NCBI GenBank assembly: GCA_022844125.1
Contig: JALHMI010000008.1
Location: 248,001 to 312,000, forward strand
DNA: 64,000 nucleotides
Reading direction: 5' to 3'
From: Pirellulales bacterium
GTDB lineage: Bacteria; Planctomycetota; Planctomycetia; Pirellulales; PALSA-1355
The translations under genes were made by a program, and so were the position numbers. Below are positions 9,384 through 18,011 of this stretch, in pieces. Within the stretch, counting starts at the first letter, position 1, and each line of letters starts with the position of its first letter. Below the pieces are notes generated by a model. It ran no database searches. It saw only the letters and a program-made list of their open reading frames with translations, and had not been told where the DNA came from.

Positions 9384-12041
9384 CTAGCGATTCGTCTTTT
9401 CTTCGCTGGCCGTTTGTGTCTGTGGCCGAATCGCCCAGTACATCAGCTCGCCGAGCAGTTCGGCTTCGAGCCAGATCCGCTCGGTCGGACGCTTGCCGAC
9501 GACGACCAGCTCGTGCAGATCGCTCACGATCGATTGCACATCGCCGATGTAGGAATGCCCCAAGAGACTCGTATCGACCATCGAGGCGTCGATCGTGTCC
9601 ATGCCATTGGCGACGATCAGCTGCGGCTCGGTCTCGCCCAGCCGCTGGTAGTTGTGGAAGTAGCGCGACATCATCAAGGCCCGATCGCGCGACGAGGCGT
9701 ACAGCGTGCAGTGTTGGGTGTTGTCCTGAATGTGCGGCAGCACCTGCGAACGAAACACGCGGCTGTCGATGTCCGGCGCGGCCAGCACGATCTCGCGGAA
9801 CAGGGCCTTGTTCCTCACTCGCGACTCGGGCGACATGCTGCGCAGCGCTCCGGCCAGTACGCGGTTGCCCATGCTGTGAGCGACGATGTGAATCCGCTTG
9901 GCGCCGCTGCGGGTGGCCAGGTCTTCGAGCAGTTCGCGCAGGGCGGGGATCGACACCTCGGCGTTCTGCTCGTCAAAGGTGTATTTCACCGGATCGGCGT
10001 ATGAGGGCCAACTGAACGAGATCGGCGCGCCGCGGAACTTGAGATCCACCGCGAGCTGGGCCGTGCGAAACACGGCATCCTCGAACGAGACGTTGTAGCC
10101 ATGGATGAACAGTAGCGACGCGCCGTCGGCCGTACCGGCCAATTGACTGTTGAGGCTCGCGTAGAACTCGTCCTTGTCCTTGTGCTCGCTCACCTTCTGC
10201 AGCGTGAAGTGCTTCTCCGCGTTTTCGGGCGCTTGCAGCACCCAGACCGAAAGCGGGCGGTTCAGTTCGCCGGCGACGCGATTCTCGGGCTTGGGAACCG
10301 AAATCTTGCACGTGCCATAGTTGAGGTTCGTCGGAACCGAACCGTAAAGTTCGCCCGAGAGTTCGTCGCGCAGCTCGCTGCGGACGTAAGCTTCGAAGCC
10401 GGCCATCGAGACCACCAGCATCACGCCGGTGACCACGGCGGCGGCCGCCCAGGCCCGGCGACCGAGCATGGGGAACACGACGAGCGCGAGCAGGATCAGG
10501 GCGTACAGCACCACCGCCGGCAGGCTGAAGAAGAAGCTCTTGAAGTAGACGGCGAACTGGCGATCTTCGGCCGTGAGCCGCTGGCGGTTCGTAGCGTAGT
10601 GGACCGTAATGCTGGTTAGGTCTTCTGCCGGCGGAGGCGGCGTGGTTTGGGCTGCGAGCGTCGCAATGTCTTCGGGAGCGGAACTACCCGGCAGAGCTCG
10701 TCCGTCGGGCACGGCAACCTCGTCCTCGGGTACAGAATCCGCTGCCGCGCTGCCGGGTGCGGCACTACCAGGCTCCATCTCGGCCATGGGACCGAACGGA
10801 TTGCTGGGCGGCGCTGTGGCGGCTGGTGTTGGCGCAGGAGCGGCGGCAAACGTGGGCTCCGGGGGCGCGGCGGCAGCGGGGTCGCTCGGTTCGAACTGTT
10901 CGGAAGCGAATTCCTCGGGCGCCGCCATCATCGGTTCAGCCATCATGGGCTGAGCCATCATCGGCGCTGCCATTGGGCCTGCCATCATCCTTGCCGTTTC
11001 GGGGGCGACGGTTTCGGCCAGATGCTTGTGGGCATCGGCAGGCCCGGCCGCTGCCGAGCCGCCGGAGGGAGCGAACTCGTCGGGACGCGAAGTCGCCAGC
11101 GGCGGGGACGCTTCAGGCACTACTTCGACGCGAGGTGCCTGATCGCGAATCGGATTCGGCCGCGGTCCGCCGACGCGCGAACCACCTGCTCGCAGGCTGC
11201 CGGTGCGCGGGCGCGTCGCGGTGATCGAGGGCTTGGCTGCGTCTTTCGGCTCGGGGGACTGCTCGGGTTCCGTGATTCGAATTGTAGCCGTGGGCGGTTT
11301 GACCGCGGCCAGCCCGCTGGAAATCTGGAAGCCGCCGGTGAGGACGCCGGCCGGAACGCTATAGAGCTGACCGTTACCGCGCCGGTCGGCAACACGGAGC
11401 TCGCCGGTCTCGGCATCGAAGTCGAGCGACTTCTTGGGCCCACCCTCGCCGGCGATCGTGCGCAGGAATCGGCCGTTGTCGGCGCGCCACAGGTCGATCT
11501 CGTCGGGGTTGTCGCGGCGCACGGCGGCGATCCAGCGCGCGTCGGGAGAGATTTCAACCAGGCTGTAAGCACGTCGGCTATTCTGCAGCGGGTGCAGGCG
11601 GCGTACCTTGATCGCGTCGATCACCACCAACCCGCCCGAGCTGTCGACCGCGACCATGAAGCGGCCACTGGCCGAGACGTCGAACGGTTCGAGGGCGGAG
11701 AGATCGCGCAGGATCGAGGAATGGTTGGGTTGCTGGCCGCGCGGCTTCGCGGCGACTTCGATGGGCGTGCGTTCGACGATCGGTCGACGGGTAGTCGGTT
11801 GATCGGACCCCTGCCCCGTGATTGTTTTGCTAAACGCGCAGTTCGGCTCTTGCGCGGCGGACGTCGATGGTTCCGCTTCGGTGACGAATTGGGCGCGGGG
11901 TGCGGCTTCGAGCTGCGTCGACGAGAGAGGACGGCGCAGTCGCGTGGTTCCCGGCTGAACGCTGGGCCCATCGGCGGCAGTTGCCAATCCGGCAAGCGTT
12001 AGCGAAAGTGCGAGCGATACGAGCGCATGCTTACGAAACAT
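9384..12041 (-). CDS. Secreted/membrane DUF900-type alpha/beta hydrolase with propeller-like N-terminal region
   Basis: An 885-residue composite protein. Residues 1-22 are a signal peptide. Residues about 110-240 resemble WD40/beta-propeller strands (SPDARWIAAVRRD, IDLWRADNGRFLRTI). A long low-complexity linker follows, with a Met/Ala/Pro-rich run (repeats of MMAxPMMA). The C-terminal 390 residues form a DUF900-like (COG4782) serine hydrolase: HYATNR, FIHGYNVSFEDAVFRTAQL, FSWPS and the nucleophile elbow AHSMGNR, then a catalytic-triad-compatible Asp in LAAPDID and His in LLGHSYIGD. Between HYATNR and the rest lies a pair of hydrophobic segments (FFFSLPAVVLYALILLALVVF and AAAAVVTGVMLVVSMAGF) that would anchor the enzyme. 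The substrate is unknown (ester or lipid). The two-helix insertion inside the hydrolase domain is unusual. Confidence 0.85.
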   Translation of the reverse strand: MFRKHALVSLALSLTLAGLATAADGPSVQPGTTRLRRPLSSTQLEAAPRAQFVTEAEPSTSAAQEPNCAFSKTITGQGSDQPTTRRPIVERTPIEVAAKPRGQQPNHSSILRDLSALEPFDVSASGRFMVAVDSSGGLVVIDAIKVRRLHPLQNSRRAYSLVEISPDARWIAAVRRDNPDEIDLWRADNGRFLRTIAGEGGPKKSLDFDAETGELRVADRRGNGQLYSVPAGVLTGGFQISSGLAAVKPPTATIRITEPEQSPEPKDAAKPSITATRPRTGSLRAGGSRVGGPRPNPIRDQAPRVEVVPEASPPLATSRPDEFAPSGGSAAAGPADAHKHLAETVAPETARMMAGPMAAPMMAQPMMAEPMMAAPEEFASEQFEPSDPAAAAPPEPTFAAAPAPTPAATAPPSNPFGPMAEMEPGSAAPGSAAADSVPEDEVAVPDGRALPGSSAPEDIATLAAQTTPPPPAEDLTSITVHYATNRQRLTAEDRQFAVYFKSFFFSLPAVVLYALILLALVVFPMLGRRAWAAAAVVTGVMLVVSMAGFEAYVRSELRDELSGELYGSVPTNLNYGTCKISVPKPENRVAGELNRPLSVWVLQAPENAEKHFTLQKVSEHKDKDEFYASLNSQLAGTADGASLLFIHGYNVSFEDAVFRTAQLAVDLKFRGAPISFSWPSYADPVKYTFDEQNAEVSIPALRELLEDLATRSGAKRIHIVAHSMGNRVLAGALRSMSPESRVRNKALFREIVLAAPDIDSRVFRSQVLPHIQDNTQHCTLYASSRDRALMMSRYFHNYQRLGETEPQLIVANGMDTIDASMVDTSLLGHSYIGDVQSIVSDLHELVVVGKRPTERIWLEAELLGELMYWAIRPQTQTASEEKTNR

Positions 12042-12135
12042 CGTCAGGCCTCCTTGCCGAGTGCGCGGCGAGCTATCGAATCTCGCCGCGCCGGAAGTTC
12101 ACGAGCGGTGCGTTCCGCGTGCTAGCAGGACGGCA

Positions 12136-14319
12136 TCACTTGCCGGCCGATTGCCACGCCGACTGCAGTTCGTGAACCACGAGCGAACGAACCTGCGCGG
12201 CTCCGCCGCGCGTCGTCATAGAGAATGATCGGTTGTTCGCGACCAAGTTATGACCCATCGGCATATAAAGGGCCCCTGCTCCGCCAAAAATATCGACGGA
12301 CGCGCGGTCGACAAACATCCGCAAAGACAGTTTGCCGTCCACGGAAGCTAGCGGTGCTTGCTTGTCGAGGCACCGCACCACGCCGGCCTTTGCATCGTAA
12401 AAGATCTCCAGGCCGCGAAGATTCAGGACCACTTCCGAGGCAGCGCCGGGTTCGAAGTCGACGACGATTTCGGCCAGCTCGCAGGAAACATCGGCCAGCG
12501 GATTGTCGCCCGGCGAAAGCGTGCCGGCCGGAAGATCATGAGTTTTTGTACGGAGTGATTCGAGCTCTTTCACCGGCTCGACGAACATCCGCGGTCCCGC
12601 GGCCGTCTCGTGCAGTGTGAGCACGACCGGCAGCCCCATCATCTGGTTGAATGGCATACCCGGCAGCGCCACCTGCCCCCAGGGGATCAGAATCCGCCGG
12701 CCGTCCTTCGCGGGAATGTTCGTGTAGGTTTGCGAAGCGTAGAAGCAATTGCCATGGTGCAGCGCGTGCGGGCCAGATTCGGTGGTGAACGATGTGCCGT
12801 CAAACTGGCCGACCAGGTAGCCGCCGTTGGCGCCGTAGAAAATCCAGCGCGACGAGTCTGCTTTGCCCTGTCCAGCCTTGCCCGCCGGAAGTTCAAACAG
12901 CTCGGGACATTCGATCGTGCCTGGGATGCGCAAGTCCGATAGCTTCTCCCACTTTTTCAGGTCTGGCGAAGCGAAGATCGCGAAGTCGTTCTTCTCCAGA
13001 TACAGCGCCATGATCCAGCGGCTGGTTGGCTCGTGCCAGAAGACCTTGGGATCGCGATTGCCGGGCGCGAGCTGCTTCAGCACCGGATTGCCGGCAAACT
13101 TAGTCCAGGTCTGGCCGGCGTCATTACTATAGGACAGACACTGCGTGAACTCCTTGCCGGCGGCCGTATAGATGCAAACCAGCGGCGGCTTCGCGCCGGT
13201 CTGCAGGCCGCTTGTATTGCCCTCATCGACGACGGCCGAACCCGAAAACGCGGTGCCGAGCTCGTCGGGATAGATCGCGATCGGGTGCTCGGTCCAGTGC
13301 ACCAGGTCGGGCGACGTGGCGTGCCCCCAGTGCATGTTGCCCCAATTCCAGCCGTACGGATTGTGCTGGAAGAAGAGGTGATAAACGCCGTTGTGATTGA
13401 CCAGTCCGTTCGGATCGTTCAACCAGCCGCGACGGGCCGAGAAGTGAAACTGCGGGCGGAGCGCTTCGCGATACAGCTCGCCGGCGCCGGGAAGTTCATC
13501 CGACTGCGTGATTGCCGCGAGCGCTTGTGAACCTTCACGCAGCTTATCGACCGCGATCGTGAGGTTGCGCCCCTGCCACTCGTCCAGATCAAGAAAGGCC
13601 CACCAGTCGGGCCGCTCGTCGGCAAGCTCGATGTCGAATGTTCGCTGGGGTACGCCAGCGACGCTGACCGTCATCTTTCGCTGCGTTGCACCGTTTTCGA
13701 TCGGCAGGTGCAGGTAGCGCTGCGAGACGACGAGCGCCCGCTGGGGATTGAGCTGCCAACCGGCGAGCGGCTTGTCGGAGAGCACGAAGTGGTCGGCATT
13801 GACGTGTCCCCAGCCGCCAGTGTGGCGGTCGACGATCTCGATCACAGCCTCTTTGCCAGCGAACTCGCTCACATCCCAGGCGGTTTCTTCCAGGTGTTCG
13901 CTGCCGCCACTGGCCGACGAACACGCCGTGCGCACGCGCTTGCCGTCGACGAGCAGGTTGACACATGTTTCGTCGGGATGGTTGCCGCCGCCGACCAGGA
14001 AGTGCAGGAACTTGCGGTCGAGGAGAATCGTGGGCGAGGTGAGCGTGCCGGTCGTACCGTCGCCGCCCAAGAATGAGTTGACGAGACGCTCGCCCAGATA
14101 GCCGCTGACTTGCATCTGGTTCGGCAGCGTGCCCTGCGCGGGACCGGTGCCGAAGGCTTCGCCAGTCGCCGTCCACAAGCCGTAGTTGGGGCCTTCGAAG
14201 TTGGCGATGCGAAGGTCCGCTCGCGGCGGACTGCCTTCCGGTTCAGCGGCTCGGGCGAGGCCCGCGACCCCCAGGGTTACGAGGGCCACGACCAACCGCC
14301 ACGAGCTGTGCATCGTCAT
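12136..14319 (-). CDS. Secreted glycoside hydrolase family 32 (levanase/invertase type)
   Basis: A 727-residue GH32 enzyme predicted to cleave beta-fructosides (levan, inulin or sucrose). A signal peptide covers about residues 1-24. An additional N-terminal beta-sandwich of about 160 residues (ANFEGPNYGLW ... HTGGWGHVNADHF) precedes the catalytic part. The five-blade catalytic propeller shows WLNDPNG (nucleophile Asp), HWGHATSPDLVHW, FSGSAVV, RDPKVFW (transition-state Asp) and ECPELF (acid/base Glu). A C-terminal beta-sandwich (LRMFVDRASVDIFGG) closes the protein. The start was set at the ATG overlapping the stop of the upstream cupin gene (ATGA), which implies translational coupling; an ATG 6 bases later is possible. 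The open frame continues far upstream, but that part overlaps the cupin and is not coding. Confidence 0.93.
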   Translation of the reverse strand: MTMHSSWRLVVALVTLGVAGLARAAEPEGSPPRADLRIANFEGPNYGLWTATGEAFGTGPAQGTLPNQMQVSGYLGERLVNSFLGGDGTTGTLTSPTILLDRKFLHFLVGGGNHPDETCVNLLVDGKRVRTACSSASGGSEHLEETAWDVSEFAGKEAVIEIVDRHTGGWGHVNADHFVLSDKPLAGWQLNPQRALVVSQRYLHLPIENGATQRKMTVSVAGVPQRTFDIELADERPDWWAFLDLDEWQGRNLTIAVDKLREGSQALAAITQSDELPGAGELYREALRPQFHFSARRGWLNDPNGLVNHNGVYHLFFQHNPYGWNWGNMHWGHATSPDLVHWTEHPIAIYPDELGTAFSGSAVVDEGNTSGLQTGAKPPLVCIYTAAGKEFTQCLSYSNDAGQTWTKFAGNPVLKQLAPGNRDPKVFWHEPTSRWIMALYLEKNDFAIFASPDLKKWEKLSDLRIPGTIECPELFELPAGKAGQGKADSSRWIFYGANGGYLVGQFDGTSFTTESGPHALHHGNCFYASQTYTNIPAKDGRRILIPWGQVALPGMPFNQMMGLPVVLTLHETAAGPRMFVEPVKELESLRTKTHDLPAGTLSPGDNPLADVSCELAEIVVDFEPGAASEVVLNLRGLEIFYDAKAGVVRCLDKQAPLASVDGKLSLRMFVDRASVDIFGGAGALYMPMGHNLVANNRSFSMTTRGGAAQVRSLVVHELQSAWQSAGK

Positions 14320-14687
14320 TCGTCCAGATAGTGTGTATCGTCGACGCTGATTTCCGGAATGCCGACGACGAGGACGCGGAGCGTGCCTCGGACCGCGTGG
14401 ATCACGCCGGGCGGCACATGTACGATCGAGCCGGGGCGAAGCGTTTGGGTCTGGCCGTCGAGCATGATCTGCCCTTCGCCGTCGAGCACGTAGTATAGTT
14501 CGGCGCTGCGGCGGTGGTAATGCTCGCGCTGGCTGCGAAGGTCGACGACGTGTGCGAAGGCGGCCACGCGGCCGGCATCTTCCTCGTCGATCAGCCGCTG
14601 GAAGGCGCCGCTCGTGGTCAGGTGCCGGGGCACTTCTGCGGCGTGGCGTACCAGCGTGATCCAGGTTTCTTCGAGCGGCAGGGACAT
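14316..14687 (-). CDS. Cupin-fold protein
   Basis: A 123-residue single-domain cupin. The metal-binding motif 1 is seen as HYHRRSAELYYVLDGEGQ (His-x-His ... Glu), and motif 2 as PGSIVHVPPGVIHAVRG. No signal peptide. The gene overlaps the GH32 start by four bases (ATGA), so the two are translationally coupled, suggesting a link to sugar use: either a sugar-binding or epimerase-like enzyme, or a regulatory cupin. A second cupin with a similar build (HYHKRLTEVYYVLE) occurs at 51649 in this window. The reaction, if any, is not known. Confidence 0.85.
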   Translation of the reverse strand: MSLPLEETWITLVRHAAEVPRHLTTSGAFQRLIDEEDAGRVAAFAHVVDLRSQREHYHRRSAELYYVLDGEGQIMLDGQTQTLRPGSIVHVPPGVIHAVRGTLRVLVVGIPEISVDDTHYLDE

Positions 14688-14906
14688 CGTGGCTCCGAAT
14701 CGGCGGCGTGAACTCGGCGGGTGTTAGCGTTGCGGACGCGGGCGAGGTTGCCCCTGGCTTTTCGCGGGGCGGCCAACAAGAATGGAGGGTCCGCCCGAAA
14801 CAGCCCACCGTATGCGTATCGCAGGATTGGCCCCGTGGCCATGAGCGAAAACCAGCCACGGCCCAGCGCGCCTGGAAAAACGCCGGCCACCTTGTGAGAA
14901 CGATCC

Positions 14907-16259
14907 GTGTCTTCCGCCCAAAGTGCCAAACCGAAGACCGCGCGAGTCGAAGATGTGCCCTGCCTCGGCTGTGGTTGCATGTGCGACGATATCGTGGTGG
15001 TGCTGGCAGATAGTGCGCAGGCAGAGAGTGGCATCGCGCAGGCGGAGCATGCATGCGAGCTGGGTCAGCGCTGGTTCTTCGATGTGCCCGCGGCCGAGTT
15101 GCCCACGTGCACCATCGCCGCTCAGCCGGCGACGACGGCAGACGGCATTGAGCACGCGGCGCAACTGCTGTTCAAGTCGCGCTATCCGCTGATCTACGGC
15201 ATGCGACACGCCAGTTGCGAAACGCAGCAAGCGGCGACGAGCCTGGCCGATTGGCTCGGCGCGTGCATCGACACGCCGACCAGCTTGCATCACGGACCGT
15301 GGGGCGTTTCGTTTCAGGGCGTGGGCGAAGTCACCAGCTCGCTGGGCGAAGTGGCCAACCGCGGAGACCTCCTGATCTTCTGGGGCGTCGACCCCGTCAC
15401 CACCCACCCCCGACACTTCGAACGCTACAGCGTGGAGCCAAAGGGAATGTTCGTCCCGCGCGGCCGCGCCGATCGCACGCTCGTGGTCGTCGACATCGAA
15501 CCCACGCCGACGGCCGATGCCGCCGACCTGTTCCTGCAGGTCACGCCGGGGCGCGATTTCGAAGCCCTCTGGACACTGCGCGCACTTATCGCCGGCCATC
15601 AGCCTGACGCCGACCAGGTACTCGCCGATACCGGACTCTCGCGGGACGTGTGGCAGGACCTCGTCGACCGCATGAAGCAGGCCCGCTTCGGCGTGATGTT
15701 CTTTGGCACAGGGCTCGCGCTCACCCGTGGACGGCACTTGAACACCGAGGCGCTGCTGGCCGTGGTGCGCGACATGAACGCGCACACCCGGTTCGTCGCC
15801 AAATCGATGCGCGGCAGCGGCAACGTGGCCGGCGCGGACAACGTCCTCGCCTGGCGAACAGGCTATGCCTTTGCCGTGAACCTGGCGCACGGCTATCCGC
15901 GGTTCAACCCCGGCGAGTACACGGCGAACGAGATCCTCACGCGAGGCGAAGCCGATGCCGTGCTGCTGGTGGGCTGCGACATGGATGAAGATCTAACCCC
16001 TGCGGCCAGGCAGGATCTGGCCAGCGTGCCGCATATCGTCATCGGCCATCGTCCGACGGCCGAAGCGGCCAGCGCGACCGTGGCGTTTCAGACTTCGGTG
16101 CCCGGCATTCACACGGGCGGCACGGCGTACCGGATGGACGAGATCCCCCTGCCCTTGCGGCCGGCGGTCGCATCAACTTTGCCGAGCCAACTGGAAATCC
16201 TGGCAGCGATTGAGCGCCGCGTGCGCGAGCTGCAAGCCGCGGGAGACGCCGCGTCATGA
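14907..16259 (+). CDS. fhcB: Formylmethanofuran dehydrogenase subunit B-like protein (FhcB/FwdB)
   Basis: A 450-residue homologue of the molybdopterin-family subunit of formyl-methanofuran dehydrogenase, a part of the tetrahydromethanopterin C1 pathway (formyl transfer/hydrolysis to formate in bacteria). Residues 19-26 (CLGCGCMC) plus Cys50 match the positions of a [4Fe-4S] ligand set. Residues 97-106 (YGMRHASCET) align by pattern with the archaeal segment whose Cys ligates W or Mo. The stretch HHGPWGVSFQGVGEVTSSLG and FWGVDPVTTHPRH matches archaeal FwdB closely. The last base triplets overlap the fhcA start (ATGA). In bacteria this complex (FhcABCD) serves formaldehyde oxidation. The C and D subunit genes are not adjacent here. 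Confidence 0.9.
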   Translation: MSSAQSAKPKTARVEDVPCLGCGCMCDDIVVVLADSAQAESGIAQAEHACELGQRWFFDVPAAELPTCTIAAQPATTADGIEHAAQLLFKSRYPLIYGMRHASCETQQAATSLADWLGACIDTPTSLHHGPWGVSFQGVGEVTSSLGEVANRGDLLIFWGVDPVTTHPRHFERYSVEPKGMFVPRGRADRTLVVVDIEPTPTADAADLFLQVTPGRDFEALWTLRALIAGHQPDADQVLADTGLSRDVWQDLVDRMKQARFGVMFFGTGLALTRGRHLNTEALLAVVRDMNAHTRFVAKSMRGSGNVAGADNVLAWRTGYAFAVNLAHGYPRFNPGEYTANEILTRGEADAVLLVGCDMDEDLTPAARQDLASVPHIVIGHRPTAEAASATVAFQTSVPGIHTGGTAYRMDEIPLPLRPAVASTLPSQLEILAAIERRVRELQAAGDAAS

Positions 16260-17923
16260 GCAGTTCGCTGACCAAGATCGCCGGCGGAACGGTTTACGAT
16301 CCGACGAACGGCGTGGATGGCCAGGTGCGCGACATCTGGATCGACGGAGCAAAGATCGTCAGCGCGCCGACCGATCCCAGCGTGCGACCGGCCCGCACGA
16401 TCGACGCCCGCGGCATGGTCGTGATGCCCGGCGGGATCGACATGCATTGCCACATCGCCGGGCCGAAGGTGAACGTCGCCCGCCGCATGCGGCCTGAAGA
16501 AAAGCGCGAGGCCGCGCCCGTCGTGCGCACGCGCACCACGCACAGCGGCACGATGGGCAGCGTGCCCAGCACGTTTGCCACCGGCTACAAATATGCCGGG
16601 ATGGGCTACACCACCGCGTTCGACGCCGCAATTCCGCCGCTCGCCGCCCGGCACGTGCATGCCGAGTTCGCCGATACGCCCTGCCTCGACAAGGGCTTTT
16701 ACGTCGTCGTCGGCAACAACCACTACCTGATGCAGGCCATCCGCGACCAGGAGCCCGAACGCGTCCGCGCGTTCCTCGGCTGGGTCCTTTCGGCCACCAA
16801 GGGTTTCGCCCCCAAGATGGTAAACCCCGGCGGTGTCGAAGTCTGGAAACAGCAGCAAGCCGGCAACGTCAGCGGGCTCGATTCGGTCGTCGAACACTTC
16901 GACGTCACGCCGCGCCAGATCATTCGCGGCATCACGCAAGCCGCCCACGAGATCGGCCTGCCGCATCCGGTGCATCTGCATTGCAACAACCTGGGCATGC
17001 CCGGCAACTGGTCGACCACGCTCGAAACGATGAAAACGCTCTCCGAGTTCGGCGGGCATCTCACACACATCCAGTTTCACAGCTATGGCGGCTCCGACGG
17101 CGACGAGAGCACGTTCGGCAGCGAAGTCGCCCAGCTCGCCGCCTATGTCAACGCGCATCCGAACCTCACCGTCGACGTCGGCCAGGTGCTCTTCGGACCG
17201 ACCACGAGCATGACGGGCGACGGACCGCTGGGCTATTACCTCAGCAACGTCTACGGCACGAAGTGGTTCTCAGCCGAGATCGAGATGGAGGCCGGCTGCG
17301 GCATCGCCCCCATCGAGTACAAGCAAAAGAGCGTGATCAACGCCCTGCAATGGGCGATCGGCCTGGAGTGGTATCTGCTCGTCGAGGATCCGTGGCGCGT
17401 CGTGATGAGCACCGACCATCCCAACGGCGGCTCGTTCCTGGCCTATCCGCAGATCATCCGCCTGCTGATGGATCGGACCTATCGCCGCGATGTGATGAAA
17501 ACCCTGCCGCCGCAGGTGCGCGAGCGCTCGTCGCTATGGGACCTGGAGCGCGAGTACACGCTCGCCGAAATCTGCATCATCACCCGCAGCGGCCCGGCCA
17601 GAATCCTGGGCCTGAACCACAAGGGGCATCTCGCCCCGGGCGCCGATGCCGACGTCACCGTCTATACGCCCGACGCTAATGTCCAGACGATGTTCGAGCT
17701 GCCGCGATTCGTGATCCATGCCGGCCGCGTCATCGCTGAACAAGGCGACCTGCGCGAGCCGGGCTTCGGCAAGACGCTGCACGTGGCGCCCCAGTACGAC
17801 CGCGACGTCGAGTCGGACATCGCCCGCTGGTTCGAGACGTACAACTCGATCCGCTTCCGCAACTACCCGGTCGGCGAAGAGTACCTGGCCGAGCACGAAG
17901 TCGTGGCCTGCCGGCGGACGTAG
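16256..17923 (+). CDS. fhcA: Formylmethanofuran dehydrogenase subunit A-like hydrolase (FhcA/FwdA)
   Basis: A 555-residue amidohydrolase-superfamily subunit that, in the FhcABCD complex, hydrolyses formyl-methanofuran-type cofactor to formate. Metal-ligand motifs are visible: MHCHIAG (HxH) near residue 62, HLHCNNLG and HLTHIQFHSYGG (central histidines), and STDHPNGG (catalytic Asp). PGGIDMHCH and LAPGADADVTVY at the two ends are the standard amidohydrolase edges. It overlaps fhcB by four bases, so the two are translationally coupled and stoichiometric. Downstream, two small hairpins and then a convergent gene follow, so the operon ends here without fhcC or fhcD. Confidence 0.93.
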   Translation: MSSSLTKIAGGTVYDPTNGVDGQVRDIWIDGAKIVSAPTDPSVRPARTIDARGMVVMPGGIDMHCHIAGPKVNVARRMRPEEKREAAPVVRTRTTHSGTMGSVPSTFATGYKYAGMGYTTAFDAAIPPLAARHVHAEFADTPCLDKGFYVVVGNNHYLMQAIRDQEPERVRAFLGWVLSATKGFAPKMVNPGGVEVWKQQQAGNVSGLDSVVEHFDVTPRQIIRGITQAAHEIGLPHPVHLHCNNLGMPGNWSTTLETMKTLSEFGGHLTHIQFHSYGGSDGDESTFGSEVAQLAAYVNAHPNLTVDVGQVLFGPTTSMTGDGPLGYYLSNVYGTKWFSAEIEMEAGCGIAPIEYKQKSVINALQWAIGLEWYLLVEDPWRVVMSTDHPNGGSFLAYPQIIRLLMDRTYRRDVMKTLPPQVRERSSLWDLEREYTLAEICIITRSGPARILGLNHKGHLAPGADADVTVYTPDANVQTMFELPRFVIHAGRVIAEQGDLREPGFGKTLHVAPQYDRDVESDIARWFETYNSIRFRNYPVGEEYLAEHEVVACRRT

Positions 17924-17944
17924 TCGCGTCCGAAGCGTGCCGTA

Positions 17945-17986
17945 TTTGAAGACTATCTTCAAAGCCAGGGGAATACTTTCCCCTGG
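17945..17986. terminator. Tandem hairpins between convergent genes
   Basis: Two adjacent perfect stems: an 8-bp stem 17945-17952 / 17956-17963 with a 3-base loop, and a 9-bp GC-rich stem 17965-17973 / 17978-17986 with a 4-base loop. They lie between the stop of fhcA (+) and the stop of the giant pilus-cluster gene (-), where a bidirectional terminator would be expected. There is no long T-tract. The second hairpin with its flanks (AGCCAGGGGAATACTTTCCC) closely resembles copies at 23328-23349 and 29465-29486 and so also belongs to a short interspersed repeat family. Confidence 0.5.
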
Positions 17987-18011
17987 AACGAAGCCGCCTA
18001 GCAACGCGGCG

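Noticed and set aside
14320-15054. N-terminal extension of the GH32 frame
   Set aside because: It overlaps the whole cupin gene and lacks a signal; the ATG inside the ATGA overlap gives a proper signal peptide.
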